Positions 47,601 to 60,336 of a stretch of 64,000 bases of DNA are shown one piece after another. Source of the stretch: Diphasiastrum complanatum (Eukaryota; Streptophyta; Lycopodiopsida; Lycopodiales; Lycopodiaceae); contig CM055097.1 of NCBI GenBank assembly GCA_029204225.1, positions 68,504,355-68,568,354 of the forward strand, read 5' to 3'. Under the pieces are notes generated by a model. The model was not told the DNA's origin and ran no database searches. It worked only from the letters and a program-made list of their open reading frames with translations. The position numbers and the translations under genes are program-made. Each line of letters opens with the position of its first letter. The first letter of the stretch is position 1.

Positions 47601-48940
47601 AATTTGATGTTCATAAGAATGTGAGTTTGAGCATAAGAATGTGTATATTACAGATCATTTTACATTGAAATCACTCTTTTTATTCATTTTGCAATGATTT
47701 AAACATTTTTTTAGATATGAGCATATCTGTGTATAACAAAGCTTCTCGTGGTCTTTCATATTGCCTTGTTATTTACAAATTCAATCAAAATTGAGAACTG
47801 ACAATCAAAATTCACAATTTAATAATTGTCGTTCACAATAGTAGTCACAAATTTCACAATGTAAAACTCAAAAATTGAAGCTAGATATTCACGTGATGTT
47901 TTCACATAATCATGGTTCAAAACTTAGGTCAATATTAGTACTCAGATAAGTAGCTACAAATTTACATAATCTAGTAGTAAAGATCACAATTTTGTATTCA
48001 TGACTCAGTATTTGCTATTTCATGGTTAATTTTCACAAAAGTAAAAACACTTTTCACAATTAGATACTCACAACAATGATATTCACAAAAGTAGTCACAC
48101 AATTCATAATGCATTATTCACAAAATCACGCAATATTGACAAAAATGATCACGAAACGCATGATTGTGAAATTTTAAAAATCATAAGTCTAATAACGTCC
48201 TTACTTTTCATTTTTAACATCACTTTAATAGTTTTACCAATGTTTGAACATTGTTGTATAAACATCATTGTCCAACATTGGATGTTATCAAAGTTAACAT
48301 CACCAAATGAAATAAAATCGTTGCTAAAAGTGTTGCAACTCAGACACAATATCATCGTCTCTACCAACCATTTTTCCATCACTATAAAGAAGTAACAACG
48401 ATGCAATGCCCAAGCACATGATAGAAAAACAACGTTACTATTTTTTAAGACCTTATAAAACGTCATCAAACAATGTTACGATTTTTTCTTCATTAATGGA
48501 ATGGTCAAGTGCAAACCAATGTACATCATTGGGAAACCATTGCTAGTATAGTAACATTTTTAGAACATCACTAAACAATTATTAAAACATATTGTGGTGA
48601 CTCTTGTGGATGTCCTTTTGTGATGGTTGGTCAATATGTCAGTCAATCAACATTAATTCTAATTGAGCCTTTGTTAACAATAGAGTTGTTTTCATCACAA
48701 TTTTTTGTGCGTGCGCACAAAAGTGCATAAATAAATTATCTTCCTCTTTTTTCATGCATGACTACGCCTATCAATTTCGAACAAAACAATAGTGATAGAA
48801 ATCGCATTCGATCTTATAGTAACTAACTTCGAAATCATTAGTACCACAATGATTACGTAGCCAAACATTAATCATCGAAACATCAAACAAATAATTTGTC
48901 GAGAAACACTAGACAAATAATTAGTCGCGAAGAACTACAG
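47601..48940. other. No gene; decayed short-motif array
   Basis: Between 47790 and 48170 variants of TTCACAAT/TTCACAAA recur about every 20-40 bases. From 48180 to 48720, words such as AACATCAC and AACGTTAC recur. It may be subterminal DNA of a transposon. No coding sequence is supported. Confidence 0.4.
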
Positions 48941-49190
48941 AAACGCATACATTCTGAGACGAAGCTAAACGCAATAAGAGATAATTCCCCATTGCTTCTC
49001 GAACAAAGCTTTATTGAGTGGCTTCGTAAAGATATCAGCTGCCATTTCCTCTGTGGGTATGAAGATTGTCTTCAGTATCTTCTTCTCGACTAAGTCCCGA
49101 ATCACATGATATTTGATAGCTATGTGCTTCATTTTTTAGTGAAATACAGGATCTTGCGCTTAATTCAGACTTACATTTTAGCTGCTCAAA
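48941..49190 (-). pseudogene. Antisense copia RNase H C-terminus
   Basis: On the minus strand: KHIAIKYHVIRDLVEKKILKT, then EEMAADIFTKPLNKALFEK. The VEK and ADIFTKPL pair is the hallmark of the very end of copia pol. No LTR was identified next to it. Confidence 0.8.
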
Positions 49191-49209
49191 AATAGCTTAG
49201 GCACACCAT

Positions 49210-49533
49210 GTGCTATCTTTTCCATTTTTGGTACTCTCCTCTACTACTTTGTCCTCATCATCATTAGATTCATTGGAAGGTGCCGGCAACTATGTAGTTT
49301 GGAAATTCAAACTGAAGAACAGTTTGATGGAAAAGGATTTGAAGATCTTCAAGAATAATGAAATAAGTGTTGCCCATTCAAAGTTTCATCAACATGGTGA
49401 GACTATGATTATGGCAATCAAGGCATTGTCTCATTTTCTTGGAGGACATAATTTTAATAAGGTGCATAAAATAATTTTTGTAAAGAAAACCATTGCGGTT
49501 AAAATTTTAGGATATGGACCAGTGAATATCTGA
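49210..49533 (+). pseudogene. Copia gag fragment
   Basis: It contains LEGAGNYVVWKFKLKNSLMEKDL, the N-terminal copia Gag motif (NY..WKFK....L). After a short stretch it reads AIKALSHFLGG. No knuckle or pol follows. Confidence 0.55.
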
Positions 49534-49612
49534 GTAAGCATGAAGCCTAACCCTAGCTTTGTCTATATGAGGGCATGTGACTCCATTTTGTAAATATTTT
49601 TGGTCATTTGTA

Positions 49613-49614
<2 letters not shown>

Positions 49615-49683
<69 letters not shown>
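49615..49683. repeat. (GA)n microsatellite
   Basis: A pure GA run of about 69 bases. Confidence 0.95.
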
Positions 49684-49688
<5 letters not shown>

Positions 49689-51364
49689 TTTTCTCTTCCT
49701 ACTTCCATTGTCTAAGGCCCTCTTATTTTCCTTGCAAGTGATTATTTTATGGATGTTGAATGCTTGTTTTGTTGTCCTTAATCATGCTATCATATTCAAG
49801 CTTAATTATTAGCACAAATATTTTTCACTCTTTGTTCATGAAACTAAATCCATAAGATTCATATTGAAATAAAATAAGTATTAGATCCAATTTACATGAT
49901 AAGAAGATATCATTAAAATCCATAGGTAGGATTTTAATACATTGTTCACCTCGCTTGGGAAGATCAATTTCACATTAGAGGAAAAAACGTACGCCAAAAG
50001 GGCCTTCTAATAAATGCCACATAGGAGAGAGAAAATCTTCAATTTTTAAAACTCCAATTGGATTTCTGGTTTGCCCGTGCAGCTATGGTAATGTAATACC
50101 CTATTATATGCATATATTTCTTGAATTATTGTTATGTGATGCAAAATTCCAATCAACCTACTCAATTGATGAAGATAAGCGCCGAATATGAAGAAGTATC
50201 TAATCCACACGACAATGACAAGTTAAGCAACGATATATCAAAGGAAAGTATATCCAAATAAATGAATCTAAAGGAAATGTCACTATCTGAAGGGTAGTTA
50301 TGAAATGACATAATCCTTAAGAAGAAGGTCAGCCCTAAGAGAAGAATATTCTCGATGATTCAGATGATTCGCACCTCATGCAAGCGTTGCAACCTTCCAC
50401 GTGCTTGCTTCTCTTTGGAGCAAAGTTGCATGACAAGGATGCCACCTAGGATTTGAACACTTGTATTCCTATTGGATAGAATTAGTTAGTTAAATTAAAT
50501 AAGAAGCAACATATCGGTTGCTAAAGAGTTGCACACTTTTGCACTCGCTCTCTATATGACTCCACACACGCTTCAATGTAATTACCAAGTTTTTCAGGGG
50601 AATTGAGAGAGAGTTGAGTCTTCAAGTTTTTCCTGCTCTTCGCTTTCATAAGCCATCTACTTGCTGAGTGCTTCTGTTTCTAACAGTTGGTAAGTCTCAA
50701 CTGGTCAGATGCACCTTTGTTTGATAACTCTGGTCAAACAATTCTTTTGCTGTGATACTGTTGTAAGAGTACAACCGTAAATTCATTGTTAAAGATTGTC
50801 TTAAAAGTCATTGGTTGTTTGATTGCATGTGTAATTGAACTAATCAATTGTTTAGAACTTAACTGTAATAATGACGTTCGGAATCACTATTTCATTTGCA
50901 CTGACAAAAATTCGTACTTACACATCCTAAAGTATATTATGTGTTGTTGTGGGTCGATACTCTGAATCTTGCTTATGGATACTGGTGCAATCTAGAATTG
51001 TGGTCGATCATTTTGGCTGAATGAGCGATGATTAGTTGTTGAGGACAGATTGTCAGATCACATCTAGTTTGTGTTGAGACGTTTGCAAGCTTCTCTATGT
51101 CGGTCTTACTGATGCAACAAAGTTATATTTGTTTGACAAACTTAATTAGGTGCACAAAATGATAAATCGTTCTGGCTGATAAGTCAAATGCTCTAATAAA
51201 AAATGAAATATGTTTATGGATGTACGCGCAATTGGCGAGGGCTGGCCACATAACTCCTAATAGATTCTGGAGTTTTCTCAAAAATGGTAACTCTCCAAGC
51301 TGGCTGCTCTCCCAATGCAGGTATTTTATCCAATTCCTTGTCGACCTCTATTTCAGAGTAACAT
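49684..51364. other. No supported gene
   Basis: AT-rich. The part at 50440-50700 (CTATTGGATAGAATTAGTTAG, a possible TATA and a GAGAGAGTT patch) resembles an LTR promoter region, but I found no partner copy. Confidence 0.4.
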
Positions 51365-51845
51365 GCAATCCCAATAACAATCAAATCCAACAATTAGCAA
51401 AATCCAAAGAAAGCATGAGAGATGGAGGAAAAGTGATAGAGAGCAAGGACATTCATAAATCAATTTCACAAGAGAACCAATCTGCTTTATTGAAATGAAG
51501 AAATGAAACATCTGTAAGAACTCGAGTTGGTCCCTTCTTATAGTAGAGAGGAGGACCCTAGCCTCTGAATCCTATTGGTCCATTTCTGCCTCCCTAGATA
51601 TTCAAATTTAAAAAAGAGTGGGAACCATCCAAATTGGAGGGAAACCCAACTTTACTCACTAACTTGACATTTAGGCCCTACGACATTAATAGTCCCGCAA
51701 AAAGGCCTAAAGTCCTTTTATTGACTTTCTAATTAATCAAATCTCTATGTGATCATCGGGTTGGACTTACACACGCAGGGTGCCAAATCCCTCTCACTTA
51801 TTAACTAGGGTTAGACTTGCCTTGGGATCCGCAAACCCTCCAACA
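51365..51845 (-). repeat. LTR-B fragment, antisense
   Basis: It matches the LTRs at 18195-18946 and 30683-31418. Its outer end is intact (minus-strand TGTTGGAGGGTTTG at 51845) and its inner third is missing. No internal element sequence is attached. Confidence 0.85.
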
Positions 51846-51983
51846 CTTGTCGAAAAAATGCAAGATTTGAAAGTCTAGATATCCGAAGTATCGGAAAAGT
51901 GGCAGAAATGCATATTGGCCTAAATTGCCAATTAACCAAATCAAACTAGTTGATAATTTCTCACACTCCCTCTTCAACTAGCT

Positions 51984-52334
51984 TTAGCATAGATTTTGAA
52001 AATACACCAAGTGATGTTCTATGCTTTGTAAACAAGTATTTCCAATTGCTTTGGTGAAGATATCAACCACACATTCTTTTGAAGAGACATGTTGAAGCTC
52101 CACCTCCTTTGCCATGACTTGTTCCGTCACAAAATGATATGCCACTTCAATATGCGTGCTCCTTACATGAAAGATATGATTTCTTGCCAATCTTTGGGCC
52201 AAAAGGTTGTCGCAAAAGATGATTGGACTCTCTGAAAAATCCAGCAAGTGAAGTTCTCTCACCATTCTTTTGATCCATAGCATCTCCTGTGTGCATGATG
52301 TAAGTGCTTTGTACTCGACCTCACTAGTTGACAA
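51984..52334 (-). pseudogene. Antisense copia RNase H fragment
   Basis: On the minus strand: MSTSEVEYKALTSCTQEMLWIK, IIFCDNLLAQRLARN, HVRSTHIEVAYHFVTEQV and VDIFTKAI. This is the C-terminal half of copia RNase H, unbroken for 116 residues. Confidence 0.85.
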
Positions 52335-53130
52335 TGAGATTGTAGCATCTTTGGCATTAGATGAAGATCTTGTTGATGATCATATTATTGATGTCACTAG
52401 TCACTACACACCTCATGATGTGGAGGTTATGAATCTTTCCATTTCTCATGTCACTCACTCCACCACACCTCACATAGATCTTTCCATGGATTCTATTCAT
52501 CCTACAATATCACCACACATAGATTTTATTCATTCCACGTCAACTCACATGGATTATTTTCATCTCACAAGACCTCACACAAATTCTTCTATGGATTCTA
52601 ATTATTCCACAATGTCACCAAACATAGATTCTATTTATCTCATGACATCTCACATCGATTCTATCCATCCCACGACACCTCACATCGATTCTATCCATCC
52701 CACATCACCTCACATACCTTGTGTAGATTATCGTCCTCTTCCTATATCATCTAGATCTACTCCATTAAAAAAAAGAACACGACTTGGATGCATTTTGACA
52801 AGATTTGAAAATGAACAACCAAACTTACGTATTGTTGACTTATCCAAGAATGTTTTAAATTCATTGACTGAGTCTCCTCTTCCTCCCTACCTAGAAGCAT
52901 TGGTTAGGCCCTTTGATAGAAAGAAATATTCATGTTGGCCTGATAGAGTACCACTACCATTATGTGGAACATCATTTTCATATTGGGGTCATATGTACAT
53001 GATCAAGCCAAGTGAGCACTTTCCTAACGCGAGGTCGGTTTTATTTTCTTTGACTGGCATTGATGTCGCTTTGAATAGTGTTGTCACATTATTGCCTTAT
53101 GCAGGACCTCAATACAATTGGGGTGGGTGA
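52335..53130 (+). CDS. Unrecognised ORF with HIDSIHPT repeats
   Basis: Open for about 265 codons to TGA at 53128-53130. No clean ATG marks the start, because the frame runs out of the adjacent antisense copia fragment. The first part (about 52420-52720) is Ser/His/Thr/Ile-rich with degenerate 10-14 residue repeats around HIDSIHPT. The second part is more globular: KKRTRLGCILTRFENEQPN, LPPYLEALVRPFDRKKYSCWPD, CGTSFSYWGHMYMIKP, LFSLTGIDVALNSVVTLLPY. I recognise no family. It may be a retroelement ORF or a young lineage-specific gene. Confidence 0.35.
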
Positions 53131-54035
53131 TTGGCATGCTCTGTGTCGTCACTAATGAAGAATGCAGGGTTTGGCCACTTCGTTGCTTATATTGAACCTC
53201 CAAGCAAAATATAAATGGAGTGATACAAGTGTTACATCCTTATTTGGGTAAATATGATTGAGATTTTTTTTAAAGATTTTAGTAGATGTGTTGTTCAAGT
53301 CAAAAGTTTTAGTTGGCTAGACGATTTTATTTTATATTATGAAAATTCATTTGATTATGTACATGTTATTGTGCAAACTACTCCCAGAAGGAAACACTAT
53401 GTTAGAGACAAGAGGTGAGGCATGAAAAATGTTGAGTGCAATGGGAATGGACTATACATTGTATCATGCTTGTCCAAAAGATTGCATCTTATAAAGTAGG
53501 CCTTTGTGGTATTCAATCGTTTTGCCTATTTGGAATGCGAAATCTGCACACACACACACACACACATAATTTTAAAATCAAAAGTCCTATAAATATATTT
53601 GTTATGTCAATTAGCTTTTGTGTGGGAAGCCATGGATACACCTCATTGGAATACTCATCAAGTTAAGCAATAGATTTAGTCTCAATTTTGGTCATTACGA
53701 CCATAAGAAAACCACAATAAGTAAAAAAGAAGTTGTTCATGTTGTTTAAGCTAGATAAAGATACATCGCATTCTTTAGGCGAGCTTTGGTACTACAAGCA
53801 AAAATAGATCTTTCAAAATGAAAATCCTCATAAATTTGCGATCTTCATTTCAGATGTTAGTTATTTCAGAATCTTAAATGGACTAATTCTAAAACCTTGT
53901 TATAGTTGAATATTATCTAGCTTTTTCGTTTTTCAAATCTTTCATCACAACTTTGATTTTTATCTTGCCATTTTCCACTTCGTTTTTGCAATTGGCTCTA
54001 TGTACTTTGCTATCATGTTGTTTGTGGGATAAAAT
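53131..54035. other. No supported gene
   Basis: AT-rich, with a small CA microsatellite at 53548-53567. Confidence 0.45.
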
Positions 54036-54530
54036 CTACACCAAACCATGAAAATTTTGCACAAATGTAAGAATCAAGAAAACTAGGCAAAGATGGATGT
54101 AGCAAAAATTTACCAAAATAGGCAAAGTAAGGTATCATTATTCATCATTCACAAGATAGGGCTTGTTTCTAGAGCATGATCAAAGCTCTCATGTGAATTT
54201 AGGCACATGAATGACAAATACCTTCAAGAAAGCTTTCAAAGAAAAGCTTCAAGAACACTTAGAATTAAAAAAAATAGACAAATAAACAATAGCCTCTTAA
54301 TTTAGCACAATCTCATCTATTTATAGTGGTCATTTGTGCCTCTACTATAAGTTTGGGACCTTATTTAGCTAAATTGGGCCTTACAACCATTATTAAAATT
54401 CCATTATTTCAAACCACTTTATTAACAATCCTATTTATTAAATCTAGTATAGATTAGCTCCATGGCTATATTTAGCATTGCATTTAGTAGGCTCATGGGC
54501 TAATAACATGTAGCACATGATAGTATGGCT
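54036..54530 (-). repeat. Family-D LTR, antisense
   Basis: The minus strand matches the sense copy at 47060-47600, including the TATA box (TATAAATAG, about 54316-54325 on the minus strand). It has no element body attached that I can identify, so it may be a solo LTR. Confidence 0.6.
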
Positions 54531-54543
54531 AGTTAATTTTTTG

Positions 54544-54891
54544 CTACATATCAATTGGTTCAATATTGACACACCATTGAAGTAGACGAGTTAGTAGTAT
54601 GCCATTTTGCTTACATGCAGATGGAGCATCGATGTTGGTTGGGCAAGTACATGGGTGAAAATTGCAAATGAGTGGGTTGCTATAGCTATCTACAGTAAGA
54701 GATGTCACATCAAAAATTAATTTTGTAGTCCATGGAGCTAAATATGTTCCTTTTTTAATGCATAAGCTAAAATGGATCGAATACGCATTCAACAACTTGC
54801 CTTCGATGTCTACAATTTGGACTATGGTTGAAAGATTTATTTTGAAAAATAGGAATTTCTCTTGATCGGTGGTGATTATAGGACACTTCAA
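54544..54891 (-). other. Open frame of 115 codons, unrecognised
   Basis: The minus-strand frame includes KINLSTIVQIVDIEGKLLN and LICNFHPCTCPTNIDAP. It abuts the antisense LTR-D and could be part of a retroelement. There is no recognisable domain, and it may be chance. Confidence 0.15.
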
Positions 54892-56520
54892 AAAGAAGAT
54901 TAGTCAATTTCAGTACCTAGTGGTAGGCCAAACACACATCAAATTTGAAATATAACAAGGGTATCCAAAACAATATGCTTTTTTTGATGTATCATATTGG
55001 TGCCAGCCGCTCTGATCTAATGGCCTAAAAGTGTGTAATTTTAACCTATTATGGAATGGGCTGACAAATAGGCTACTACAAAATCTATCAAAATTTTGCT
55101 CTAGAATTCAGTTGTATGCGGGTAGCAGAGCAAGGCATAAATAAGACATCTGAATGACCAGACGTTGATGCCATCACATTGAATCTATGAATATGTGCAG
55201 GTAATCGCTTTTCTAGAGACTTGCATGTTCCATATTGGGGCATCAGGACAAGGACAACAAGTTGGAGGAAACAAATGCTAGAGTTATGATTTGAAACGTT
55301 TTTCTACAAACAGTGAGTATTTATGTGCTTCCTCTTTCTTGTCCCTCTCATTCATAATTTTCTTCTCGGGCAGCTTAAACTTGAGGCTACCTTAAGCAAT
55401 GAAGCAAACAAATTATACTATACTACCTTTCAATGAATATGAATTGGATGCTCTCTGCAGGTTTTAAGTAAGTAATCGATTCCCAATCAGTTCATCCTCA
55501 CTTAAAGGTATTTCTGAACTTGAATATCTGCTTTTTGAATTGCTTATTCGGAAGCCTTCTATAAGTATTTCCTTTTGTATGGACTTGTTTATGTAAGGGT
55601 AACACTGAGCTTTGCAACTTCCATTGAGGCGGCAAGAAAGTTTTTGGCATGTCTTCTACGTATGATGATCTTTATCAACGTTTTGCTCTTGTACATGCAT
55701 GATCTTTCGCAACTTCTCAGTTTTTACGCCGCAATATTGCATTTCTCTTTACTTACTACTTTGAACTTATCAATGACCATCCGTTTCGTGTCTTTAGCCC
55801 TATCATTCACTCTTGGACCATCCATTTTTCTCCATATTTGTTCTAAGTTGTCTTTGTGGCACCTATGCTAAAGTTCAACGTCCCTAGATCTAACGTTTTC
55901 ATATTTCACTTGCCGATCATTTTAAGCTTGACTTTGGGTTCTCTTTCAAGTTTTCATGAAAACCTCCAATTACTCTTCTTCCACATTTTTCAGTTTTGCA
56001 CTTTACTTAATTTTCAAAGTTTCTCTTTATGTGTATTATGAAAGGAGCTAGACATATGACATTCTACTCGGTGAGAAATTGGGGGCTAAGGTTGTATAAC
56101 TCCTTTGGGCATGACCGTCACATCTTGGAGGCATGCAACAGTTTCAGCCTGGCGTGCCCCCAACCACACGTTTTTATTATTTTTGAGAATTTGTGGTTGC
56201 CACATGCCAAAAACATAATCCCATAAGCAAGCAACACTCGTGCTGAGTGTTTGATATAGGCGAAAACTAGAAACCCTCTTTTGTACATGTTGGTGCCGGA
56301 GAAAATGGCGTCATCGATACTCGTGTGCGGCGCTAGTGCCCGTGGATGTGCGAGAAAATGGTCCATGCTCACAAAAATGTTATCGGTGCTCACGAGAGAA
56401 TTAAATTCACGATGCCCCACATTGGTGCCCACAAAAATGGCATCGACGGTGCACGATTCTATTGTGTCGGGCCCATCCTTACAAGCCCTAAAGCATGCCT
56501 CTAAGGCCCAAGGGGGGGGT
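54892..56520. other. Upstream intergenic DNA of the GRGRG gene
   Basis: No coding sequence is supported. At 56285-56450 a short phrase (GGTGCCCACAAAAATGGCATCG and variants such as GGTGCTCACGAGAG) repeats imperfectly. Confidence 0.45.
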
Positions 56521-56673
56521 TTGGCCCCTTGGCCCCTTCATAAAAATGCATGGAGGCTCCATGGGGCCTTTTTTCTCATTGGGGAGGGTTTCTCGATCGA
56601 TCGATCATCCATCATTCTATGACAGAAAAGAGAAAGAGAAGAAGAGAAAGAGGAAAGGAAAGGCAAAGGAGAG
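56521..56673 (+). promoter_or_regulatory. Promoter and 5' UTR of the GRGRG gene
   Basis: A TATA-like element (TTCATAAAAATG, about 56537-56548) is followed by TCGATCGATCGATC and a purine-rich 5' UTR (AAAGAGAAAGAGAAGAAGAG) leading to the ATG at 56674. It is plausible but rests on sequence alone. Confidence 0.4.
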
Positions 56674-59600
56674 ATGAGGGGGGTAGTGGAGCGTCGTGCC
56701 CTAACAGCGATGCTCGTTCGAGCTCGCATATCTTCCCTTCCTCACCATCGCCAGAGCCATGCCTTCTCCAGCAGCAGCAGTAGCCCTGGAGGCATTGGCG
56801 GAGGCAGAGGCAGAGGCAGAGGCCGCGGAGCTCCACCAGCTCCACCTCCTAGTGGCATTGGCCATGGCACTGTCATTCGCGAAAGAACTGCTGCTGCTCC
56901 TGCTCCTTCTCCTCAGTTTGGTGGCCTAGGGCGAGGTGTGGGAGGCGTTAAAGCTGCGGCTGATCCAAGTAGGGTGGCGCCAAAAGCAAGTGAAGGATTC
57001 GAAGGTGTGAATAGCAAGAATGTGGATAGATTTGATTCTTATTATTCGCAGCAGCAGCAGCAGCAGCAATCTTATTCCAACAATTATGGTCGAAATGAGA
57101 GCAATGCCGCATTTGGAAGGCCTTCTGGTTTGGAAGATCCACCTTCGGCAAACAGAGGTTTTTCGGATGGACCTGAAGGTGAGTTTCTAGTCTATGGAAG
57201 ACAGCATCAAAATCTGCGGAATCCTTCTGTTGATCCGCAGATATCTAATGAAGGATACTATGGTAGGCCGTATCAGAATGAACGAAGTGCATTTGTTGAT
57301 CCAAGGACTACAAATGAAGGATATTATGGTAGGCAATATGAAAATGAACCTATTCGGTCTGTTGATCCGAGGATAGTAAACCAAAGGCAGTACGAGTATG
57401 AACGATATTCGTCTGCTGATCCAAGATTAGCAAATGAAGGATATTCTGAAAGGCAATATCAGAATGAACGATATCCGCCTGTTGATCCACGAATATCAAG
57501 CGAAGCGTATTATAGTAGGCAATATCAGAATGAACGATATCCGCCCGTTGATCCACGAACGTCAAGAGAAGAGTATTATAGTAGGCAGTATCAGAACGAC
57601 CGATACTCATCCGCCGATCCACGCACAGCAAGCGAAGAATATCATAGAAGGCCGTATCAGAATGGACGATATCCTCTTGTTGATCCACGAATACCAAAGG
57701 AAGATTATTATGGAAGGCCTTATCAGAATGAACGATATCCCGCTGTTGATCCAAGAACAACAAACGAAGGGTATTATGGTAGGCAATATGAGAGCGGTCC
57801 GCCTCTACCTTTTGATGTAAGACAAGCAAATGAACGGTTTTACGATAGGGGATATCAGAGCGCATGGAATCCATCTGCTGATCCACGAAGAGCAAATGAA
57901 GGATATGCATCTTCTAGGCACGATAATCTCTCTTATGAACAGTCTGGATATATTCCAAGTCGCAGATTGGGAGGATCTGTACCCCCTGGCGTGGAAAGAG
58001 AACAAAATGTGAGGGTACCAGAGCCTTCCGGCCAATCGCCTGGGGTTTACAGGCAGCCGGGTTCTGTAGACGCAGTCCAGAGTCAATGGTATGGCAGAGA
58101 CAGTGGACGCCCTGTTGGATCAACGGAGGCATTTAGAGAAGAAACTTTCAACAGAAGCGAGCAGGACTTTGCAATGCGTAGGCCCCCAATTGAACCAGCA
58201 GATCCAAGTCAGTACTACAATGCTGGCCCTCCCTACAGTCGTCGGGTAAATGAGGATTCAAAAAGCGCAGAGTATGCAAGAGATGAGACCATTAGAATGA
58301 GAGATATGAGAAGCAGATCTGAAGCAGGAAATTTGGGGCCAGCACCACCTCAATTTACCACTAGGGATCATTATCTTGCATCCGGGAGAGATGCACATGG
58401 CCTCCCAGACGAAAGAGCTTCTTTTGTGGGAATGGGAAGGGGACAGGGCCCCGTGGCTGGACCAGCAGGTTTGCACGCTAGGGTTTCTGGTCCAACATCA
58501 CAAAACCTCTCTCAGCAAAGCTTCCCTCCACATCTTGGATCAGGACGAGGTCCAGCCGGGAGATTTCCACGGGAAGACGATATTGGCAACATGGCTCAGC
58601 CTGGCATGGGGCAAATGACTGGTAGGTTCAAAGATACGCAAGTGGATCCAAATTCTCATAATCCAAACTACTATGCTCAAACAGATAGACACCCTCCGTT
58701 CCAACCTTGCACTTACGATGCTGAACAACTGTATTCCTACAATACGTCTGAAGCAGAAGTTAGGCAAGGTGAAAATTCGGGTACAAGTGTCAGAATTTTG
58801 CCTACCCGGGAACGAGAGCAGGCGGCTGAACGCTATGACAGGCGATCAATACAAGAGGAGGCAAAACAGCGTGAGTGGTCTGGCAGAGCTATCTCGCCAC
58901 AATCCGGATCTTCAGTGCGTGGTGCTAGAACAAGCGAATATCTGAAAGCCGAGGAATTCAGTCGCAAAGAGCGAGATCCTGGAAATATTCAAGCACCAAG
59001 GCATGCAGATGCACATCAAGCTCAAACTTTTGGCAGAGACAGCTCCTGGACAGAGGAAGGTTCACAACTTCCCGCTGATTCATCTGTAACTGCTGTAAAA
59101 GATAAAGCCCATGCCAGAGAGCAAGATAGGAGAGTCAGTCAAATTGGTAGTGAACCAGCAAAATATGTCTCTTCCAAACCCTCGGAGCGTTCATCCAGCT
59201 TTAAAAGTGCTGAAACAGGTGTTCAGGTGAAGGTTAGCAGTGAACCAGCACGTTATGTGTCGCCTATCTCTCAGCCATTGAAGCATTTACCCAGCATTAA
59301 TAAAGATAGTGTACGTTTTGAGCCTAGCGTCAGTGCTGAAGGAGCAAGTGGTAACGTGGCTTCGACCACACTCAGCCTGAAACCATCCAAGCCTGGACCT
59401 GGGATACTGGAAGTTGGAGCCAATGACTCAGGGGCTATCCTTGATACGACTTCCAAATTGCCTTCTTCTCACTTTCATCCAAAACCAGCAGAATTCTTAT
59501 ATCCTGCTTCTACAACTAGCATGGAAAGAGCAGTAGTTGAGTCTGAGTTTCGTGTTGCAACCCAAAAGACGGAGTCAACTATTCTTCAATCTACCTCTGA

Positions 59601-60336
59601 TCCAGAAGGCACAGACCCTGTACAAGATATTCACACACCTTTAGAAACTACAGGTCTGGCTGAACAAAGAAGTCCAGCTGAAACTGAATTTCGGTCTTCT
59701 GAGGCAGTAAAGCCAGATTTGTATCCACATCACTTAGAATTGCAAGGTCTCATTAGCAAACCTGGTTTTGGACGTGGTAAGCCAGTTGAGAAGGCTCGTT
59801 TCCAAGATCGATCAACTTGGAAGTTAGGAGACATGCCTTCGGATGTAGGTAAATCATCAGATACACATGTTGTCAACCTTTCTAGTCCGGATGGTGCTTT
59901 AGCTGGCATGGGCCGAGGGAAGCCACCCTCACCTGCTCAGCCAACTACTTCACAGCAAGAACCAAAGCAGCCACATCATCTGCAACTTAGCAGAGAAGAA
60001 GCAGCACAACGAGCTCTATCAATTCTGGAGGAAGGCATTGAGAAAACCCTAAGTGAGGAGCAACGCGAGAGGAGGAGAAAGAAGTTTAGCAGACCTGAAT
60101 TCAGTGGGCAGTCCCTAAAGGCGCCGGCTGCAACATCTACTGAACATTTGCCCGTCTCTAAGAAATCCAAAGAGGGAAGGTTGCGACCAGAGCGCCAAAG
60201 AGAAAAAGCAGTCAGAACTGCCGAGGAAGAGGATGAATCTGTAGAGGAAGAGTTGACTCCTGAGCAGCAAGAAGTTATCAATGTGATCCACAACACCGAG
60301 GACATTATCAAAAGCTCTCTACACGGTCGCTTCTTG
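56674..60336 (+). CDS. GRGRG/GRGKP Gly-Pro-rich protein, exon 1
   Basis: The large first exon (1221 codons) ends at a good donor (TTG|GTGAGG). The Arg-rich N-terminus (MRGVVERRALTAMLVRARISS, then a Ser run) resembles a mitochondrial targeting peptide. Next come a GRGRGRGRGAPPAPPP stretch (about residues 46-61), a Gln run (about residues 124-132), and about eleven copies of a 22-residue repeat (about residues 179-417, consensus NERYPxVDPR then xxNEGYYGRQYQ). A long disordered middle follows. GRGKP motifs (FGRGKPVEKA, MGRGKPPSP) precede the conserved LSREEAAQRALSILEEG (from about residue 1104) and TPEQQEVINVIHNTEDII. The C-terminal architecture matches the plant family annotated as hydroxyproline-rich glycoprotein-like (Arabidopsis AT1G53645 type, from memory). 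The function is unknown. Confidence 0.8.

Noticed and set aside
56118-56480. Frames upstream of the GRGRG gene as extra exons
   Set aside because: They consist of an imperfect short repeat, and no splice site joins them to the ATG at 56674.
57187-58132. Minus-strand and alternate-frame ORFs over the repeat block, including one of 186 codons
   Set aside because: A 66-bp unit keeps all frames open by repetition. Only the 1284-codon frame has conserved family motifs and consistent exon joins.
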